Below are positions 42,976-51,743 of a DNA stretch of 64,000 bases, piece by piece (position 1 is the stretch's first letter; each line of letters begins with the position of its first letter). The stretch is from Chlorobiota bacterium (GTDB lineage Bacteria; Bacteroidota; Ignavibacteria; OLB7). The stretch spans positions 1,364,001-1,428,000 of the forward strand of contig JADJXR010000001.1 of assembly GCA_016710285.1 (NCBI GenBank), read 5' to 3'. A program made the position numbers and the translations under genes. A model generated the notes under the pieces. The model ran no database searches and was not told the DNA's origin. It saw only the letters and a list, made by a program, of their open reading frames with translations.

Positions 42976-45006
42976 CTACCAGTTTGAGATCAGCGAGGCT
43001 CGGAAGATCATCTCGTCGTAGTCTTGTTGGGCAAAGGGGTCGGCGGTGTATTTGTAGATATTTTTCTCGGCGCGAATCTCCATCGTTCCCAGCACCCAGA
43101 CGGGGAACGAGGTGGAGAGATAGAAGCCCGTTTTATCGTCGGTCTCCTTCTGCACCGCAAGCGAAACCCCAAGCGTGCTTTGCCACACATCGAACAGGGT
43201 GTAGCTGCCGGAGAACTCCATCGTTGTTGTTTTGGTGATGGTTGACGCGCCGCCAAAAATCAACTCTTGATCGTTCAGCCCCACGCTGGCACTAAGGCTA
43301 AGCGGGAACAAGAATCCGAACGATTGGCTAAGATTCACGCCGTTGGCGGTGTTGTCTCCGTCGCCAAACCGGGTGCGGGTTTCCTGGCGGGAGTAGGAAA
43401 GGTTGGTGTTCATGGAGACTTCGGCCACGGTGTAATTGTAGCCCGCGTTCGCGCTCCACATCGCCGTGCGGTTCTCCACCCGCTGGCTGTCGCCAAAGCT
43501 GGTGGCACGCAAGCTGTCGTCGCTCAGTTCGCTTCGTTGGGTGTAGGGGTTGTAGTTCAGCCGCAGGTAGGGGATTCCCCGGAAGTTCAGCCCCAAGCCA
43601 AGCCCGTAGGCGGTGATGGTGGTGGTGGCCGATTTCCATTCAATCAAGTTGTCGGTCTCCTGCTTGAAGGACCCCGATAGGGTGATCTGTCGCCGCCAAA
43701 TTCCTTGCTCGGCCTTCGCTTCGTAGCGGAACAGGTCGGTCCGCAAATTCGGCGCGCCAAGCGATTGGAACCCCGGCCCAATCCGCACCGCTTCGGCCTG
43801 CAGGCGGGTTCCCGACTCCGGGATTGCCACCGTCATGTTCCCTTTCAAGGCATAATCAACAAAGCTGCTGATGGTGGGGTCCACCAACTCGGTGATGAAC
43901 GTCGGGATGTCGCTGTTCTGAATCCGCGCTGCTTCGCGGTCGCCGGTAAGCATCGAGCCAAGCACCTCGGCATCCACGGTCCAGTAGTTCGGGATCAGCG
44001 GGACGCGGGTCTCGAATCCCACCACGTAGTTCGACTTCGGGGTCAGCGTGTTGAACTCATCCACCACCAGCGGGCTGGGGTCGTCGGCGGCATACATGAC
44101 CGTGGCATAAAAGTGCGCCCCGGTCTTCCGCCCAAAGCCAATCCGCCCGGCATACAGCTCGCGGTGGAATGCCTCCTGCGCTTGCCCTGCGGTGTCGTAG
44201 ATCACCTCCGATTGCGTCTTCCCGCCGGTCAGTGCCAGATAAAATTTCCCCGGCGTGAACTCAATATTCACCCCGTTCACCGGAACGCCACTTAGCGAAA
44301 GCTGCGTGTATTCCGGGTAGTTCACCCCAACGCCAAGCGTGGGGAAGTTGAGCATGAATTTTTCCGCGCCGGAGATCAAGCCAAACGCGTCAAGCTCGCG
44401 GCTGCGGCTTAGGATTTCATCACCATCTAAATCTTGAAGGCTTTCCAACCGCTTGTATTTCGCGTAGGCATCGTACGCCTCGGCCGGAACCAATTTCTTC
44501 ACCGAATCCTTCAACGCCTCGGGGTCGGTCATCCCCTCGATTGTGCTGATTGCCCCTTCCACTTCGGCCACATCTTCGTTCTGCATCAGGCTTTCCACTT
44601 GCTCAAACACCCGCTGCTTCAACTGCTCCTGCAACTGCTGCGCGCTTAGGCTGAACCCCATGTTTAGGCTGTTGATGTTTTGCCGGGTCAGGTCCTGCTC
44701 GGTGGAAAGCATCAGGTGGGTGTCGAACGGAATGCCGAACAAGGAGATTGTTGGAGTAACCTCCCAACGGGCATATCGCTGCGGAATTTCCGAGCCGGTC
44801 CCCTGGCGGCTTGCCGACTCGCCGTTGGCCATGCTGGTCCCGGTAAACCGGAAGATCGGCGCGCCGCCACCTGGCGCACCGCCAACGGGCGCGCCACCGG
44901 AAGGGTCGCCAGCCGGAGGGGGCGGGGGCGTTTGGGCCGCAGCAACAACGGGTCCCAGCAGCGCAGCAAGAACAACCAATCGGCGGAAGGTAGCGGAAGC
45001 GTTCAT
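42976..45006 (-). CDS. Outer-membrane beta-barrel protein
   Basis: Protein of 676 residues from the ATG at 45006 (MNASATFRRLVVLAALLGPVVAAAQ, signal peptide). A Pro/Gly-rich segment (PPPPPAGDPSGGAP) is followed by a soluble helical part (about 110-190, QQLQEQLKQRVFEQVESLMQ) and then a large barrel with alternating strands ending in an aromatic residue (FRASLISNW), the usual signal for outer-membrane insertion. It is 57 bases downstream of the gene ending at 45063 and probably in one operon with it. I do not recognise a named family; partner or transporter roles are open. Confidence 0.72.
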   Translation of the reverse strand: MNASATFRRLVVLAALLGPVVAAAQTPPPPPAGDPSGGAPVGGAPGGGAPIFRFTGTSMANGESASRQGTGSEIPQRYARWEVTPTISLFGIPFDTHLMLSTEQDLTRQNINSLNMGFSLSAQQLQEQLKQRVFEQVESLMQNEDVAEVEGAISTIEGMTDPEALKDSVKKLVPAEAYDAYAKYKRLESLQDLDGDEILSRSRELDAFGLISGAEKFMLNFPTLGVGVNYPEYTQLSLSGVPVNGVNIEFTPGKFYLALTGGKTQSEVIYDTAGQAQEAFHRELYAGRIGFGRKTGAHFYATVMYAADDPSPLVVDEFNTLTPKSNYVVGFETRVPLIPNYWTVDAEVLGSMLTGDREAARIQNSDIPTFITELVDPTISSFVDYALKGNMTVAIPESGTRLQAEAVRIGPGFQSLGAPNLRTDLFRYEAKAEQGIWRRQITLSGSFKQETDNLIEWKSATTTITAYGLGLGLNFRGIPYLRLNYNPYTQRSELSDDSLRATSFGDSQRVENRTAMWSANAGYNYTVAEVSMNTNLSYSRQETRTRFGDGDNTANGVNLSQSFGFLFPLSLSASVGLNDQELIFGGASTITKTTTMEFSGSYTLFDVWQSTLGVSLAVQKETDDKTGFYLSTSFPVWVLGTMEIRAEKNIYKYTADPFAQQDYDEMIFRASLISNW

Positions 45007-45062
45007 CGGTATCGGTTCGGATAAGATCTTCGGTTCGGTTTCGTGGTTCACGGAATATCAGT

Positions 45063-46889
45063 TCAGGGCCTATCAACAACAATTCTCAGCGGCTGATTTG
45101 GCGCGGGCGCGTGTTGGTCGAACAACGTCCATTGGTAGCATTGGGGAAGCGGATCCGGCAGGGCGATGGTTACCGTCTGGCCCGGGTTCAGCAATCCGAA
45201 ATTCAGGCGCGGAATCCCGCCAACCCCAATCGGCGGAGCAAACTCCGCATAGGTGGGGGTGAAGACCGATGTGAAATGATGGGGGATCACGTCGTTGTTG
45301 ACCATCGTCACCGTGCGGCTTCGGCGCGAAAGGGAAAGCCGATTGGTGGAGAATCCCGTTGCCGTGCGCCCGTCGCGGCTGATGGAGCGGACCACAATCG
45401 TGTCGGTTGCGCTCTCGCTCTGGCCAAAAGGCTCAAGCGCATATTCTTCGCTTCCAATAAGATGTCTGGTAGGACGGGTGTACCCAGCAATCGCCAGGCT
45501 GACTTGATGGCGCATGATTCTGCTGGAACGCCCCAACATATCCACCGCAACGCCGCTGACGGCGAACGTCACCACTTCCGCGCCAGCAATTTCTGATGGG
45601 GAGAATGTTGTTCCGCCGGCAATGGTTCCGTTCTCCCGCTGGCGGTAGATAAACTGCCGCACCAGGGAATCCGTTCCCGACCGCGTGATGGCACTAATCC
45701 GAAGGTCAATGTGGTCAATCGGTGCCGAGTGGCGCATCTGCCAGCGAAGCCGCACGCGAATGCCGCTCCCGTCGGGCGCGCTCGCCTCTATCGAATCGCT
45801 GATGGTGATGGATGGGCGCGTGCCGCAGCCGCTTCCATCGGTTGCAGTTTCGTTCGCGGTGTTGGGGCGGAACAGCCGTGCGTTGTTGTCGTGGTAGTTC
45901 TTCAGGAACGGAAATTCAAGCTGGACAAACCCGAACCCGGGAACAACGGAACCTGCGCTCCCAATCGGATTGGTTCCGCCAATCCCTCTCCCTTCTTGTC
46001 CTTGCTGGCTAATGCCTCCTCCGGGCAGAATCGGATAGTCGCTTCCATCGCTGCTGTTGGTCCCTTTGTTGGGGTTGTAGCGGAACCACCAGACCTCACT
46101 TTCGCCAATTTCGTACCCTTCTCCAAAGGCTGTAATCTGCCACGCATATCTGCGCCCTTCGATGAACCGTCGGGAAGCAAGGGGGTAGCGGAGCGTTGCG
46201 ATTCCGGCAAGGGTGGTGGTGAACCATGCGGGGTTGGAGCGCATGGCATCGTAGGGCGTTTGCCGGCCCAAAATTTCAACAATCCGAAGCTGGTAGCGTG
46301 GTTTTTGCCCGGGCGGAAGCGGCGCGGGGGGAAGCCACGTGAACTGCGGCTGCGTCTCGGTAACGTCCGATTCATCCTCCGGGAAAATCAGAACCGGGGG
46401 CGATTGCGGGTGGACCTGGGCCGTTTTGCAATCGCTACCGATCACCTCCGGCGCGGGGAGTTGGTTCCCGTTGCGCGCCACCGCGGTAACGTACACGCAG
46501 ATGGTGTAATTCCCCGCCGGGACCGTTCCGGTTTGGGTGAAGATCGCTTTGTACTCCGGGTCCGAGGAATCAAGTTTGACGGGGGAGATATCCACCCCGC
46601 TCACCATTTTCGTGGTGTTGGGGGGAAGGGTAAAGGTGGCGCAGTGTGCGTCGGCAATTTGGCCATCCTTCTCATGCGTTGCCGTGCCACGCAGAAATAT
46701 CTGGTACTGGTCGGGGGTGGTGTTGGTGATGGTGATCTTCCAGAGATCGGCAACCTTCAGCTGGTTGCGTGGCGGCTGTTGCAGCAGGACCTGCACCTGG
46801 CCGGCAGCACCAATGGCGCACGCAACCCAGAGCAAAGCAATCAGCAGGGAATGCGGCAGCAGTAATCGTGGTATCGCGTTCTTCTTCAT
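45063..46889 (-). CDS. Large exported protein with Ig/Fn3-like domains
   Basis: Protein of 608 residues with a signal peptide (MKKNAIPRLLLPHSLLIALLWVACAIGAAGQ). The N-terminal region (WKITITNTTPDQYQIFLRGTAT ... AGNYTICVYVTAVA) and the next (PQFTWLPPAPLPPGQKPRYQLRIVEIL ... RRYAWQITAFGEG) resemble fibronectin-type-III-like domains used in Bacteroidota surface proteins. No T9SS sorting domain is visible. It sits directly upstream of an outer-membrane barrel gene, so the two may form a surface complex. Function unknown. Confidence 0.68.
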   Translation of the reverse strand: MKKNAIPRLLLPHSLLIALLWVACAIGAAGQVQVLLQQPPRNQLKVADLWKITITNTTPDQYQIFLRGTATHEKDGQIADAHCATFTLPPNTTKMVSGVDISPVKLDSSDPEYKAIFTQTGTVPAGNYTICVYVTAVARNGNQLPAPEVIGSDCKTAQVHPQSPPVLIFPEDESDVTETQPQFTWLPPAPLPPGQKPRYQLRIVEILGRQTPYDAMRSNPAWFTTTLAGIATLRYPLASRRFIEGRRYAWQITAFGEGYEIGESEVWWFRYNPNKGTNSSDGSDYPILPGGGISQQGQEGRGIGGTNPIGSAGSVVPGFGFVQLEFPFLKNYHDNNARLFRPNTANETATDGSGCGTRPSITISDSIEASAPDGSGIRVRLRWQMRHSAPIDHIDLRISAITRSGTDSLVRQFIYRQRENGTIAGGTTFSPSEIAGAEVVTFAVSGVAVDMLGRSSRIMRHQVSLAIAGYTRPTRHLIGSEEYALEPFGQSESATDTIVVRSISRDGRTATGFSTNRLSLSRRSRTVTMVNNDVIPHHFTSVFTPTYAEFAPPIGVGGIPRLNFGLLNPGQTVTIALPDPLPQCYQWTLFDQHAPAPNQPLRIVVDRP

Positions 46890-47031
46890 GTGTTCGTTGT
46901 GCGCCTACGTGTGGACCATTTCGCTGACCAAATTGCAAGACCGGGGTGTGAAACCGCCCACAATCTTGCAATTGTTCCGCTAATTGCCAACGGAGAAATA
47001 GCACAACAAAGAAAAAAATCTCCACGGGGAA

Positions 47032-47056
47032 GGGGGCCGAAGCGGAGCGCGCCCCC
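47032..47056 (-). terminator. Likely terminator of the rsmA-PAP2 operon
   Basis: GGGGGC and GCCCCC arms enclose 13 bases; a T-run on the minus strand lies about 12 bases beyond. It is in the 220-bp gap between the PAP2 gene and the next minus-strand gene; no other feature was seen there. Confidence 0.5.
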
Positions 47057-47109
47057 GTCTTTGATGATTGGGAGCGCGATTCCTTCCGGCTCGATTTCCA
47101 TTTCCTTTT

Positions 47110-48066
47110 TTACACCTTCACCTTCCACCGTTCTTCCCACAACTTCACCACCCACGGATAGGTCCAGAAGACGATGAACGCCAACGCGGTGCCGGCCATC
47201 ATATCCACCATGTAGTGGTAGCGAAGGTAGATGGTGGAAACCACCACGCTGACCCCGCCAACCGTGATAAACCAACGCCAGCGCGAACGGAGCCGCCACG
47301 CCATCAAGATTCCCAGGACCGACATCATCGTGTGGCCGCTTGGCATGCAGTCGCGGTTGACGACGGCGTAGGGGTCGGTCATCTGGGGGGTGATGTTGTT
47401 GCCGGCATTGATGAACGCGCGGAACGGCTCGGTAAGCAGAAGCCCCGGAAGCTCGCGGTCAATGGAATGGAAATCGTGCACCTGGAACCGCGGGCCAATG
47501 GCTGGCATGGCAAAGTACCCCAGGTAGCTCAGGTAAAACCCAAACAGCAGGACCATTGAATAGACCCTGAATTTCCGCATGGCATTCTGGCGGTAGAAAC
47601 TCACCGCCGGGAACACCAGCATCAACTGGAAGAAGTTGTACCACACCTGCAAATATTCCGTCAGGAAGGGGTTGGCAAAGCGGTAGATCCATTCGGTTGG
47701 ATTCACGCCAAACAGATCGCGGTCCCACGCCGCCAAAACGTCGTCGTAGTTTACCGGATGGACCAACGGAATGTAGTTGTGGATTTGGGCGTAGAACATG
47801 TAGCCGATTGGCAGCACGTAAAACGAACGGAAGATATGCGCCAGCCGCCCCCCGGTTTGGTCGTACCACAGGGGGATGGCAACGGTTGCCACCGCAACAA
47901 GAATGTTCAGCTGAAGGATTGCAAACGGGGAAGCAATGCTGGGAAGAAAAATCAAGCAGAGCGTGGTATAGACCGCCAGCATGAAGAGCGTCAGGTACTC
48001 CGTGCTCCACAGCGCGTGGCGCAACGCGCCCCACAGGTTCTCGCGCTCACGGTTCCCGGCGGCCAC
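47110..48066 (-). CDS. PAP2-family membrane phosphatase / inositolphosphotransferase-like
   Basis: Inner-membrane protein of 318 residues. The PAP2 signature is present as DCMPSGHTMMSVLG and STIYLRYHYMVDMMAG, with several membrane helices before it (STEYLTLFMLAVYTTLCLIFL and others). The layout resembles the Aur1/Ipt1-type branch. I chose GTG at 48066, giving a 20-base overlap with rsmA. The alternative ATG at 48174 would overlap rsmA by 128 bases and adds a polar 36-residue tail. Likely role is lipid phosphate removal or head-group transfer; substrate unknown. Coupled to rsmA. Confidence 0.85.
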   Translation of the reverse strand: MAAGNRERENLWGALRHALWSTEYLTLFMLAVYTTLCLIFLPSIASPFAILQLNILVAVATVAIPLWYDQTGGRLAHIFRSFYVLPIGYMFYAQIHNYIPLVHPVNYDDVLAAWDRDLFGVNPTEWIYRFANPFLTEYLQVWYNFFQLMLVFPAVSFYRQNAMRKFRVYSMVLLFGFYLSYLGYFAMPAIGPRFQVHDFHSIDRELPGLLLTEPFRAFINAGNNITPQMTDPYAVVNRDCMPSGHTMMSVLGILMAWRLRSRWRWFITVGGVSVVVSTIYLRYHYMVDMMAGTALAFIVFWTYPWVVKLWEERWKVKV

Positions 48067-48868
48067 CCGTTTGCGTCTGCGCGAATACGCGGGCGAGGCG
48101 GAGGAAGTCTTCGATGGTAAGTTCTTCGGCCCGTTGTTGGGGTCCGATTCCTGCGGTTCTGAAAAGCTCTTCACGGTGTTCTGGATTTCCGATCAATTGG
48201 GCTAACGAGTTGCGCAATGTTTTCCGCCGCTGGCTGAACGCCGCGCGAACAAGCTGCTGGTGCTGCTTGGCGATTCCTTCAAGCTGGGGTCGTTCGGCAA
48301 ACCGCAGCTGCACCACTGCCGAGTTGACATTGGGCGGGGGATAGAAACAGCGTGGACCAACGTTGAACAGCTTCTTCACTTCGGCGTGGGTTTGCAACGC
48401 CACGGCAAGGATTCCATACTCCTTTGTGCGAGGGGTGGCCACCAATCGCTCGGCAACTTCCAGCTGCATCATCAAGGTTGCATCGCCGACGGCGGCGCGT
48501 GCTTCTATCAGATGGAACAAGATGGGGCTGGTGATATAGTACGGGATGTTTCCAATCACCCGCAGCCGCTCAACGCCCTGCTGGGCAGCAATCTGGGCAA
48601 GGTCAATCGTCAGGAAATCTTGCTCCATCACCTCCACCTTCCCGTGATATTGCTTGCGGGTTCGTTCGGCGGCACGGGGGTCCAGCTCGATAGCAATCAA
48701 GCGGCAACCATGCTCAACCAGCAGCCCTGTCAGCGCGCCTTCGCCGGGGCCAATCTCCACCACCACTTCCTCCGGCTTCGCGCCAAACTGGCGCACGATT
48801 TTTTCGGCGATGTTCCGGTCGGTCAGGAAATGCTGGCCAAGAGATTTTTTGGGAAGGATTCGTTCCAT
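48047..48868 (-). CDS. rsmA: 16S rRNA (adenine1518/1519-N6)-dimethyltransferase RsmA/KsgA
   Basis: Ribosome maturation enzyme of 273 residues, the usual length. The N-terminus MERILPKKSLGQHFLTDRNIAEKIV is canonical. Motif I is VVEIGPGEGALTGLL, the acidic residue is in IAIELDPRA, motif IV is VIGNIPYYITSPILF (NxPY) and the C-terminal helical domain has RRKTLRNSLAQ. It dimethylates two adjacent adenines in helix 45 near the 3' end of 16S rRNA. I chose ATG 48868 because the alternative ATG at 48889 lies within the TATGTTTG promoter-like box. Upstream lies a strong hairpin and a micro-ORF with a perfect Shine-Dalgarno. Confidence 0.95.
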   Translation of the reverse strand: MERILPKKSLGQHFLTDRNIAEKIVRQFGAKPEEVVVEIGPGEGALTGLLVEHGCRLIAIELDPRAAERTRKQYHGKVEVMEQDFLTIDLAQIAAQQGVERLRVIGNIPYYITSPILFHLIEARAAVGDATLMMQLEVAERLVATPRTKEYGILAVALQTHAEVKKLFNVGPRCFYPPPNVNSAVVQLRFAERPQLEGIAKQHQQLVRAAFSQRRKTLRNSLAQLIGNPEHREELFRTAGIGPQQRAEELTIEDFLRLARVFAQTQTGGRREP

Positions 48869-48882
48869 AAAAACTTTTGCGG

Positions 48883-48890
48883 CAAACATA
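48883..48890 (-). promoter_or_regulatory. TAnnTTTG box upstream of rsmA
   Basis: On the minus strand TATGTTTG is an exact TAnnTTTG match, 14 bases before the ATG at 48868. It would let rsmA be transcribed separately from the micro-ORF unit. Confidence 0.4.
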
Positions 48891-48965
48891 ATCACATTGG
48901 CGCGGGGAAGCGTTCGCGTGGGGTGGGGCGGCGGGTTCAATCGCGTGCCCGGCGGGTGGGCAATA

Positions 48966-49000
48966 CAAAGCCCTGTCCGGCAATGCCGAACAGGGCTTTG
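48966..49000 (-). terminator. Strong hairpin after the micro-ORF, before rsmA
   Basis: Sixteen base pairs (one G-U wobble on the minus-strand RNA) between CAAAGCCCTGTTCGGC and GCCGGACAGGGCTTTG with a 3-base loop. No U-tract follows (TATTGCCC), so it may be a weak terminator, attenuator or stabilising hairpin. Confidence 0.7.
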
Positions 49001-49032
49001 AATTCCGTAGCAGCTTCCTCCTAAAATCGGTG

Positions 49033-49074
49033 CTAGCGATTCAGGAAGGAGGCCCACGTCATAGGATCAGACAT
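49033..49074 (-). CDS. 13-residue micro-ORF with perfect Shine-Dalgarno
   Basis: ATG at 49074 encodes MSDPMTWASFLNR and stops with TAG. Eight bases before the ATG lies the core GGAGG of AAGGAGGTGATCC (49077-49089 region), which is fully complementary to the conserved 3' end of 16S rRNA over 13 bases; such strong sites are otherwise absent from this window. A sigma70-like promoter lies about 80 bases upstream and a 16-bp hairpin downstream, so it appears to be an independent unit. No run of regulatory codons is seen. It may encode a tiny protein, act as a leader for rsmA, or work as RNA. A frame extending to 49305 exists but overlaps the promoter and is not favoured. Confidence 0.6.
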   Translation of the reverse strand: MSDPMTWASFLNR

Positions 49075-49075
49075 G

Positions 49076-49089
49076 GGATCACCTCCTTG
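49076..49089 (-). promoter_or_regulatory. Perfect extended Shine-Dalgarno / anti-SD complement
   Basis: The plus strand reads GGATCACCTCCTT, identical to the universal 3' end of bacterial 16S rRNA; the minus strand is therefore its exact complement, ending 2-3 bases before the micro-ORF ATG. No other 16S sequence is nearby, so this is not an rRNA gene fragment. Confidence 0.8.
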
Positions 49090-49161
49090 TTTGCAGGGAA
49101 CCGTGTTTCGCGCCCGAGGACTCCCTGATAGCACCCCCGGCGCAGCACAATTACGGGGAGC

Positions 49162-49191
49162 AATATACCCCCATTCCGCAAGCGATAGCAA
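49162..49191 (-). promoter_or_regulatory. Sigma70-like promoter of the micro-ORF unit
   Basis: On the minus strand TTGCTA (49191-49186) and TATATT (49167-49162) are separated by 18 bases. Transcription would start near 49155, leaving about an 80-base leader before the micro-ORF. Confidence 0.5.
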
Positions 49192-49240
49192 GGGGACCGG
49201 AAAATAAATTTTGCGGCGGGGAAGCGGCGTGCTGCGTTGC

Positions 49241-51619
49241 TTACTTCTCCATCCGCTCATCCCAATCCACCGTTTCCACCTCGCACAGCACCGACTCCAG
49301 ATCATTGAGGACCACTTCCTCCGGTTTCTCTGGGAGTAGCGGCAACTCTATCTCGGTGACTTCACCTTCCACCATTCTTCGCATCCGCACGGCCCTGTCG
49401 CCGTCGAACACCACGCGAATTGGCAAGTACATTTTGAACGACGGGCTAACATCCTTTGCCCGGATGTGGCAGCGGACTTTGTACATCTTTTTGTTCGGCG
49501 CGTCCGGCTCGTTAATCACCGTGTCCGATACCGTGTAGGCAAAGCGATACGTGGGGATTTCGGTCCCATAGACCCACTGCTGGAAGAACCAATCCATGCT
49601 GACCCCAACGTGCTTTTCCACAATCCGCTGGAAGTCCTCGGTGGTGGCTTCCTTCCCAACGTAGCTTTGGAAGAAGTCCCGCATGATCGCCATAAACTTC
49701 TCATCCTTCATCGTCATCGGGTCCATCACCAGGTTGCGAAGCATGTGCAGAACCCAGGCACCTTTCAAGTAGATGATAAGATCGTAGTCCCCCTGGGTAA
49801 GGCTGGATTGGGTGCGGTATCCCAGCCAGATTGGCCCCCCTTCGGTCCCTTTGCCAAACAGCGATTTGCGGCTTCCCATCAGCTGCTTCCGGAATTTTTC
49901 CATCCAACTCAGGAACAGCTTGTTGTCCTTCAATGCGGCTTGCAGGTAGATCATCCCTGAATATTCCGCGAACCCCTCGCTTAGCCACTGGTCGTGGTAG
50001 GTTGCAAAATCCACGCCGATTCCCCACCACTGGTGGGCAACTTCGTGGGCGCGGAAGATGTGGTCGAACCCGGCTTCGTCGTTCCGCAAAAATGTTGTCC
50101 AGGCAAGGTGCAGCATCCCCGGGAACGCCTCGCCGTGCGAACCTAAAATCTCCGTGGCGTAGAAACGCTTCACCGGAAGCTCGCCAAACACCCGCGTAAA
50201 CAGCAGGAAGCTGGTCCCGACATCCTCGGCAACTTGCTCGTGCATATTTGCGCCCGAGGTGTAGCCCTGCTCAATCAACCGCGCCGCGGCCTCCTTGTGA
50301 CCCGACTTTGACATCAGGATGGTAATCGGCGGAAGGTTGTCCATCTTGATCTCATACTCCTTGAACAACCCGATGTTGAACGATGCGTTCCGGATTGGTT
50401 GGTCGGGGACCCAACGGGTGGTGATGACCTCCCCTTCCTCCTTCTGCATCACCCGGTCCCCCACGCTGGCAAGGGTGAAGTTCGACGGCGCGTGGAACGT
50501 GAGGTCGAAGTACGATTTCTGCTTGTAGCCATGCTGCGGATACCAGCCAATGGAGGAAAGCAAGGTGAACAAGTTCTCCTGGCGAACAATCATCTTGCCG
50601 TGGTAGTATATCCGGATTGAGGTTGGCGTTCCCACCGCTGGGTTCGGGGTGTTCCGCACCCACAGGGTGCCTTCGTTGCTCCAGTAAAATTCCGCTTGGC
50701 TGCCGTCGCCCCACACTGCCGAATCCACCGTCACACTGCCGAACAGAGTGAAGGTGAGCCACTTCTGGTTGGGATGCACCGTGCGGAAACTGAGCTTGGC
50801 CCCCACGCTCATTGCAAGGTCATCCTGGAAGCGGCAGTCAATCACGCAGCTGTCAACCGTAAGCTCGTCATGCTGGGTTAATGGGGTCAGCCCTTCCTCG
50901 TACTCGCGCAGGGTGTGGAACTGGTTGACGACCTCCAAAAATTTCCCTCCAATCCGTGGGTCGTTATCGCTTCGCAGAAGCATCACCTCCTCATCCTCAA
51001 ACGGGTTCACAGCAAACACCACTGGGGATTCTTTTGGCGGGTTGATGCAGGCAACAAACATCTCCTTTGGCTTGTTCGCGGTCAGCAGTTTCAGGCACTC
51101 GTAGTTGAAGGTGTAGCCCGCGCTGGCAAACATCCATTGGTGGGACGATCGGAAGGCTTTGGAAACATCGTCCGGGATTTCCCCTTTGCGGAACGTCAAG
51201 CCGGTGCCGATCTCTTTCATGGTGGAGTCGCTGAACACCATCAGGATGGAGCTGAACGGTTGCTGCATCATCTCCTCCTTAAAAAATCGCTTCAGCTGCC
51301 CTTTCTCCACGGTTGTTGGCGGGACGAAAATGAACTCACCCCGCCCCACAAACAGCACCCCCTCGATGGCCCCTTTGATGGAAGAGCAGAAGTAGAACGT
51401 CCCTTGCTCGAAGGAGAAGGAGCCGACCTCCCGTTGCAGAATCATTCCGGAGACATCGGCGATGCGGGTTGGATCCAGCTGCAGGCTGTCCACAAGGGTC
51501 CGCAACGTGCGGATTTCGGTTGGCTTGCTTGGGTTGGTGCTGCCGCTGGATTGGGCCAGAAGAGCCGGAGCGGAAAGGGAGCACAGAAGCAAGCAGCAGA
51601 AAAGTTGGAAGTAGAGCAT
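49241..51619 (-). CDS. M1 family metallopeptidase, exported
   Basis: Gluzincin peptidase of 792 residues with a signal peptide (MLYFQLFCCLLLCSLSAPALLAQ). The zinc site is HEVAHQWWG with the third ligand in SEGFAEYSGMIYL about 18 residues on. The usual M1 exopeptidase loop GxMEN is not seen; the equivalent region reads LGSHGEAFPGMLHLAW, so substrate N-terminus recognition may differ. The N-terminal 300 residues are not typical of M1 and may be a lineage-specific domain. A CATCTTTG box about 60 bases upstream resembles the local promoter motif. It probably acts on peptides in the periplasm. Confidence 0.88.
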   Translation of the reverse strand: MLYFQLFCCLLLCSLSAPALLAQSSGSTNPSKPTEIRTLRTLVDSLQLDPTRIADVSGMILQREVGSFSFEQGTFYFCSSIKGAIEGVLFVGRGEFIFVPPTTVEKGQLKRFFKEEMMQQPFSSILMVFSDSTMKEIGTGLTFRKGEIPDDVSKAFRSSHQWMFASAGYTFNYECLKLLTANKPKEMFVACINPPKESPVVFAVNPFEDEEVMLLRSDNDPRIGGKFLEVVNQFHTLREYEEGLTPLTQHDELTVDSCVIDCRFQDDLAMSVGAKLSFRTVHPNQKWLTFTLFGSVTVDSAVWGDGSQAEFYWSNEGTLWVRNTPNPAVGTPTSIRIYYHGKMIVRQENLFTLLSSIGWYPQHGYKQKSYFDLTFHAPSNFTLASVGDRVMQKEEGEVITTRWVPDQPIRNASFNIGLFKEYEIKMDNLPPITILMSKSGHKEAAARLIEQGYTSGANMHEQVAEDVGTSFLLFTRVFGELPVKRFYATEILGSHGEAFPGMLHLAWTTFLRNDEAGFDHIFRAHEVAHQWWGIGVDFATYHDQWLSEGFAEYSGMIYLQAALKDNKLFLSWMEKFRKQLMGSRKSLFGKGTEGGPIWLGYRTQSSLTQGDYDLIIYLKGAWVLHMLRNLVMDPMTMKDEKFMAIMRDFFQSYVGKEATTEDFQRIVEKHVGVSMDWFFQQWVYGTEIPTYRFAYTVSDTVINEPDAPNKKMYKVRCHIRAKDVSPSFKMYLPIRVVFDGDRAVRMRRMVEGEVTEIELPLLPEKPEEVVLNDLESVLCEVETVDWDERMEK

Positions 51620-51743
51620 ACGAAAAAAATGATACGGTGGAAGGGATGCTTGACAACGGAGGTATCAAGCGAAGTGCGGCGCAAAGATGCACCATTTTTC
51701 GATTTGGAGTAATCTTCAAAAGTCGCGGAAATGCGCGGGGGGA

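Noticed and set aside
48067..48174. Upstream ATG start of the PAP2 gene at 48174
   Set aside because: It needs a 128-base overlap with rsmA and adds a polar tail not seen in the family; GTG 48066 is more plausible, though not proven.
49075..49089. 16S rRNA 3' end fragment on the plus strand
   Set aside because: Only 13-14 bases match and nothing 16S-like lies upstream; it is better read as a Shine-Dalgarno on the minus strand.
49033..49305. 90-codon frame containing the micro-ORF
   Set aside because: It overlaps the end of the M1 gene and crosses the promoter and leader; the internal ATG with perfect SD is the better start.
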